A DNA stretch of 64,000 bases from Rubrivivax sp. GTDB taxonomy: Bacteria > Pseudomonadota > Gammaproteobacteria > Burkholderiales > Burkholderiaceae_C. The notes under the pieces were generated by a model, which searched no databases, had not been told where the DNA came from, and saw only the letters and a program-made list of their open reading frames with translations. Location: positions 47,688 to 111,687 of the forward strand of contig JAIXRN010000090.1 in the NCBI GenBank assembly GCA_027485165.1, written 5' to 3'. The first letter of the stretch is position 1, and every line of letters begins with the position of its first letter. This document shows, piece by piece, positions 61,564-64,000 of this stretch. Position numbers and translations under genes: made by a program.

Positions 61564-62661
61564 TCAGGGATAAAACAGCTCGATCGTATAGCCCGCCACG
61601 GCCGGCGCGTCGGCCGCAGGTGTGGCGCCTGGCGCGGTCAGCAGCGTGGCCTGCAGGGCCAGGTCGCGCCCGGCGGCCAGGCTGGGCTGTGGCGCGCCCA
61701 GCTCGGTGGCGCGTAGAACGCGGCGCGACAGCAGCCGGCCTTGCGCGTCGGTCAGCGACAGTTCCAGCGCCGGCAGGGCCAGGTCGACGCTGGCGCGGTT
61801 GCGCAGCGACACCGTCAGCTGGTAGAGCGTGCTCTGTTCGACGCGCAGCAGGGCGCTGCTTTCCACGCTGAGGTTTTCGATCGCCCGCGCTGGCCCGACC
61901 TGGCAGCCCAGCGCGCGGCACCCGGCTTCCAGCGCCGGCCGCAGGCCCGGAAAGCGTGCCGCGGCCTGGTCGCGCCAGGCGTGCGCGGCCTGGGCCAGCA
62001 GCAGCACCCCGGCCAACACGCAGCCTGTGCCCAGTGCCCTGCGCATGCCGGGTCGGCGCCAGCGCGCGGCGCGGTCGGCCTGGCGCAGGAACGACGGCAT
62101 CGGCGTGGCCGCCATGCTGCTGTCGGCGGGTGGGCCGGCGCTGGCTGCCGCCCCTGGGCTGCCGCTGCTGGCTGAGGCAGGTGCAGGTGCAGGTGCAGGG
62201 GCATCGTGCCGCACCGCCGGCCAGCCATTGGCGGCGACGCTGTCTTCGGTGACTGCGCCGGTGTCCAGGTCTTGGTTGCCCGGGCCGGGCCCGGCGCCGA
62301 CAGGCCCGCTGTCACTGGCTGGCGGGCCGGCGCCGTCATCGGCCCGGACTGCCGCAGGCGATGGGCGCGTTTCGGGTGGCGCCAGCGCCGCGGGTGCAGC
62401 CGCCGGCGAAACAGAAGGCGGGGCGCCGCTTTCGTTGAACGGCGGGCTGGCGGGCAGCCGCGCTGCGCCCAGGTCGATGCTGCGCGGGGCGCCTGTGTCC
62501 AGATCGATCAGGGTCTGGGCGGCGTTGAAGACCTGGGCGCAGCGGCCGCAGCGCACCCAGCCGTTCGACACCCGCAGCTGGTCGGGCACCACCCGGAACA
62601 CGGTGGCGCAAGCCGTGCAGCGCGCGGCCAGCGCGGACCCGGGGGTGGCGGGCTCTGGCAT
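61564..62661 (-). CDS. zinc-ribbon and DUF3426 membrane protein
   Basis: A 365-residue protein from the ATG at 62659-62661, 7 bases after the prmA stop. It has an MJ0042-type zinc finger with Cys15, 18, 38 and 41 (CTACATVF...CGRCAQVF), a long Ala/Pro-rich linker, one membrane helix (GTGCVLAGVLLLAQAAHAW, about 210-230) and the C-terminal DUF3426 domain (LSVESSALLRVEQSTLYQLT, ASVDLALPALELSLTDAQG). It is conserved beside prmA in Burkholderiales. The function is unknown. Confidence 0.9.
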   Translation of the reverse strand: MPEPATPGSALAARCTACATVFRVVPDQLRVSNGWVRCGRCAQVFNAAQTLIDLDTGAPRSIDLGAARLPASPPFNESGAPPSVSPAAAPAALAPPETRPSPAAVRADDGAGPPASDSGPVGAGPGPGNQDLDTGAVTEDSVAANGWPAVRHDAPAPAPAPASASSGSPGAAASAGPPADSSMAATPMPSFLRQADRAARWRRPGMRRALGTGCVLAGVLLLAQAAHAWRDQAAARFPGLRPALEAGCRALGCQVGPARAIENLSVESSALLRVEQSTLYQLTVSLRNRASVDLALPALELSLTDAQGRLLSRRVLRATELGAPQPSLAAGRDLALQATLLTAPGATPAADAPAVAGYTIELFYP

Positions 62662-62668
62662 TCGGGTT

Positions 62669-63589
62669 TCAGGCGGCCAGGTCGGGGCGGGCAGCACCCA
62701 TCAGCACCCAGCCGTCTTCTTCGTCCAGTACCTGCAGCGCGACCCAGGGCGCCGCTTGGGCATAGGCATCTTGCAGTTCGCCTGCCTGCCGGGCCAGGAT
62801 GCCGGCCAGCAGCAGCTGGCCGCCGGGGGCCACATGGCCGCACAACAGCGGCGCCAGCAGCTTCAGTGGCATGGCCAGGATGTTGGCCAGCACCAGACGG
62901 TAGATGCCGTGGGCGGCGTCGGGCAGGCCGGTGGTCAGGGTCACGCTGTTGTCTCGCGCATTGCCCACGCTGGCCTGCACGGCAGCGGGGTCGATGTCGA
63001 CGGCATCGGTGTCGCCCGCGCCCAGCAGCCTGGCTGCGATGGCCAGAATGCCCGAGCCGCAGCCATAGTCCAGCGTGCGGGCCCCCTGCACCTGGCTGCC
63101 GTGCGTGGCCAGCCAGCGCAGGCACATGCGGGTGGTGGGGTGGGTGCCCGTGCCGAAAGCCAGGCCGGGGTCGAGCCGGATGACGTGGCGCGCTGCCGGC
63201 GGCACGTCGTGCCAGCTGGGCACGATCCAGAAATCGGGCGTGATCTGCACTGGCGCAAACTGCGACTGGGTGATGCGCACCCAGTCCTGTTCCGGCATGA
63301 CCTGCATGGCCTGCACATGCAACCCGGCCGTCCAGTCCTGCGCCAGCAGCAGGGTGGCAGCGGCCTCGGCCTGGGCTTCGGTGTCGAACAGCGCGCGCAG
63401 CGTCGACCGGTCCCAGCCGGGCGCAGGCGGCGGCATGCCGGGTTCGCCGAACAGGGCACGCTCGGCGTCGCTGTCGGCATCGGCGTCTTCGACCGAAACC
63501 GACAGGGCTTCCAGTTCGTCGCTCAGCGCGTCGGAGACAGCTTCGACCAGCGCTTGCGGGGCTCTCAGAGTAAGTTCGTAGAGGGGCAT
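62669..63589 (-). CDS. prmA: ribosomal protein L11 methyltransferase
   Basis: A 306-residue SAM enzyme. The N-terminal recognition domain is MPLYELTLRAPQALVEAVSD. The methyltransferase motifs are AFGTGTHPTTRMCLRWL (substrate loop), LDYGCGSGILAIAARLLGAG, VDIDPAAVQASVGNA and LVLANILAMPLKLLAP (NILA motif). It trimethylates L11. It starts just downstream (minus strand) of the repeat-bearing region; the usual upstream partner accC would lie outside the window. Confidence 0.97.
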   Translation of the reverse strand: MPLYELTLRAPQALVEAVSDALSDELEALSVSVEDADADSDAERALFGEPGMPPPAPGWDRSTLRALFDTEAQAEAAATLLLAQDWTAGLHVQAMQVMPEQDWVRITQSQFAPVQITPDFWIVPSWHDVPPAARHVIRLDPGLAFGTGTHPTTRMCLRWLATHGSQVQGARTLDYGCGSGILAIAARLLGAGDTDAVDIDPAAVQASVGNARDNSVTLTTGLPDAAHGIYRLVLANILAMPLKLLAPLLCGHVAPGGQLLLAGILARQAGELQDAYAQAAPWVALQVLDEEDGWVLMGAARPDLAA

Positions 63590-63660
63590 GTTTTGGCTGC
63601 TATCGGCCCGTTGCTGTCATTGCCGCGTTACCGCCGTTCGCACGCTGACGTAACCGCTCA
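63590..63660 (-). promoter_or_regulatory. prmA upstream region
   Basis: This gap between prmA and the first hairpin repeat holds an inverted pair GTTAC/GTAAC (about 63627-63655). GATAGC near 63600 on the minus strand is only a weak -10-like match. Nothing else stands out. Confidence 0.3.
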
Positions 63661-63786
63661 GCTACGGGGCTTGGGTGGCCCCTTCCGCTCATGTCCCCCG
63701 CCAGCGCTGCGCAGGCCAACCGTTCTGTTCGGCACCGCGCTGGCTCCTCCTTGACTTCGCTCCAGGGGCCACCCAAGCCCCGCAGC
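63661..63786. repeat. long hairpin repeat, copy 1
   Basis: A 102-base core (63673-63774) begins GGGTGGCCCCTTCCGCTCAT and ends CTCCAGGGGCCACCC. The outer stem is 22 bp with one mismatch (63661-63682 with 63765-63786; inner part TTGGGTGGCCCC/GGGGCCACCCAA). A second stem GCCAGCGC/GCGCTGGC (63700-63707 with 63737-63744) closes a variable centre. No transposase or convincing gene accompanies it. Confidence 0.85.
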
Positions 63787-63892
63787 CCGGCAACATGACC
63801 GCACGCTCCCGGAGGCGTGCAGGCCGCTCGCCCAAGAGAAACTATGGCGCCGCGCAGCCGGTCGCGCGGCACTATTTTGTCGGTCTGCGGCA

Positions 63893-64000
63893 GTCGGGTG
63901 GCCCCTTCCGCTCATGTCCCCCGCCAGCGCGTTGTAAGCCAACGGTCTTGCACTCCACTGCGCTGGCTCCTCCTTGACTTCGCTCCAGGGGCCACCCGAC
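63893..64000. repeat. long hairpin repeat, copy 2 (reaches the window edge)
   Basis: The same 102-base core (63896-63997), identical to copy 1 except in the central 30-odd bases. The outer stem is at least 13 bp (GTCGGGTGGCCCC/GGGGCCACCCGAC); its outer bases differ from copy 1 yet remain complementary. The same inner stem GCCAGCGC/GCGCTGGC is present. The right arm runs to the last base of the window, so the stem may be longer. Confidence 0.85.

Noticed and set aside
63658..63942. A 94-codon minus-strand frame running through both hairpin repeats
   Set aside because: The frame consists largely of the repeated element, differs without codon-like conservation in the centre and has no start signal. 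It is better explained by the hairpin structure.
63661..64000. Insertion sequence ends
   Set aside because: The inverted arms belong to each 102-bp unit. Only about 100 bases separate the two units, with no transposase and no target-site duplication visible.

Overview
The window is GC-rich, gene-dense chromosomal DNA. It reads as a Gram-negative betaproteobacterium of the order Burkholderiales (Rubrivivax/Leptothrix/Ideonella-like). The grounds are the co-occurrence of an exosortase A (XrtA)/PEP-CTERM exopolysaccharide locus, the smg-dprA-LysM and def-fmt blocks, DUF1631, a Calvin-type class II aldolase and secDF-yajC. No species call is possible from sequence reading alone. I found no tRNA, rRNA, transposase, integrase or CRISPR array.

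Region 1 (1-39682) is one large exopolysaccharide/protein-sorting locus. It opens with the end of a Wzz-type chain-length protein. A tyrosine autokinase, an outer-membrane barrel, an ExeA-like ATPase, a polysaccharide deacetylase, a FemAB-like protein, a glycosyltransferase (GT) and the exosortase XrtA fused to an EpsI domain follow. Next come an uncharacterised lipoprotein, an asparagine-synthase-like amidotransferase, further GTs, a 60-residue membrane protein, an O-glycosylation ligase, a deacetylase-GT fusion and a methyltransferase (to 23105). A minus-strand run (23100-31834) carries two GTs, two Wzx flippases, a GNAT/FemAB protein, two XrtA-associated hydrolases and an acyl carrier protein; most of these genes overlap by 4-8 bases. 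The divergent partners are an AMP-forming ligase and a PLP decarboxylase (32069-35100). A beta-helix protein (minus) and a 919-residue Wzy/ligase-like membrane protein close the locus. In all there are eight GT domains, two flippases and two polymerase/ligase candidates, enough for two glycan pathways, or for one EPS plus protein glycosylation.

Region 2 (39879-53594) is housekeeping: yajC-secD-secF, DUF1631, smg/dprA/LysM (minus), def-fmt, two secreted or lipid-anchored proteins and azlCD.

Region 3 (53647-60420) interleaves central carbon genes (pgk, pyk, fba) with two PEP-CTERM proteins, the substrate class of the exosortase upstream, and an ATP-binding/DUF4325 regulator. Region 4 (60520-63589, minus) has a PfkB kinase, a DUF3426 zinc-ribbon protein and prmA. 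The last 340 bases hold two copies of a long hairpin repeat whose outer stems differ in sequence but stay complementary.

Regulatory signals visible directly include a sigma-54-like site before the lipoprotein, several good intrinsic terminators, hairpins that contain stop codons, and four genes with a -10-like hexamer exactly six bases before the start codon (candidate leaderless transcripts).
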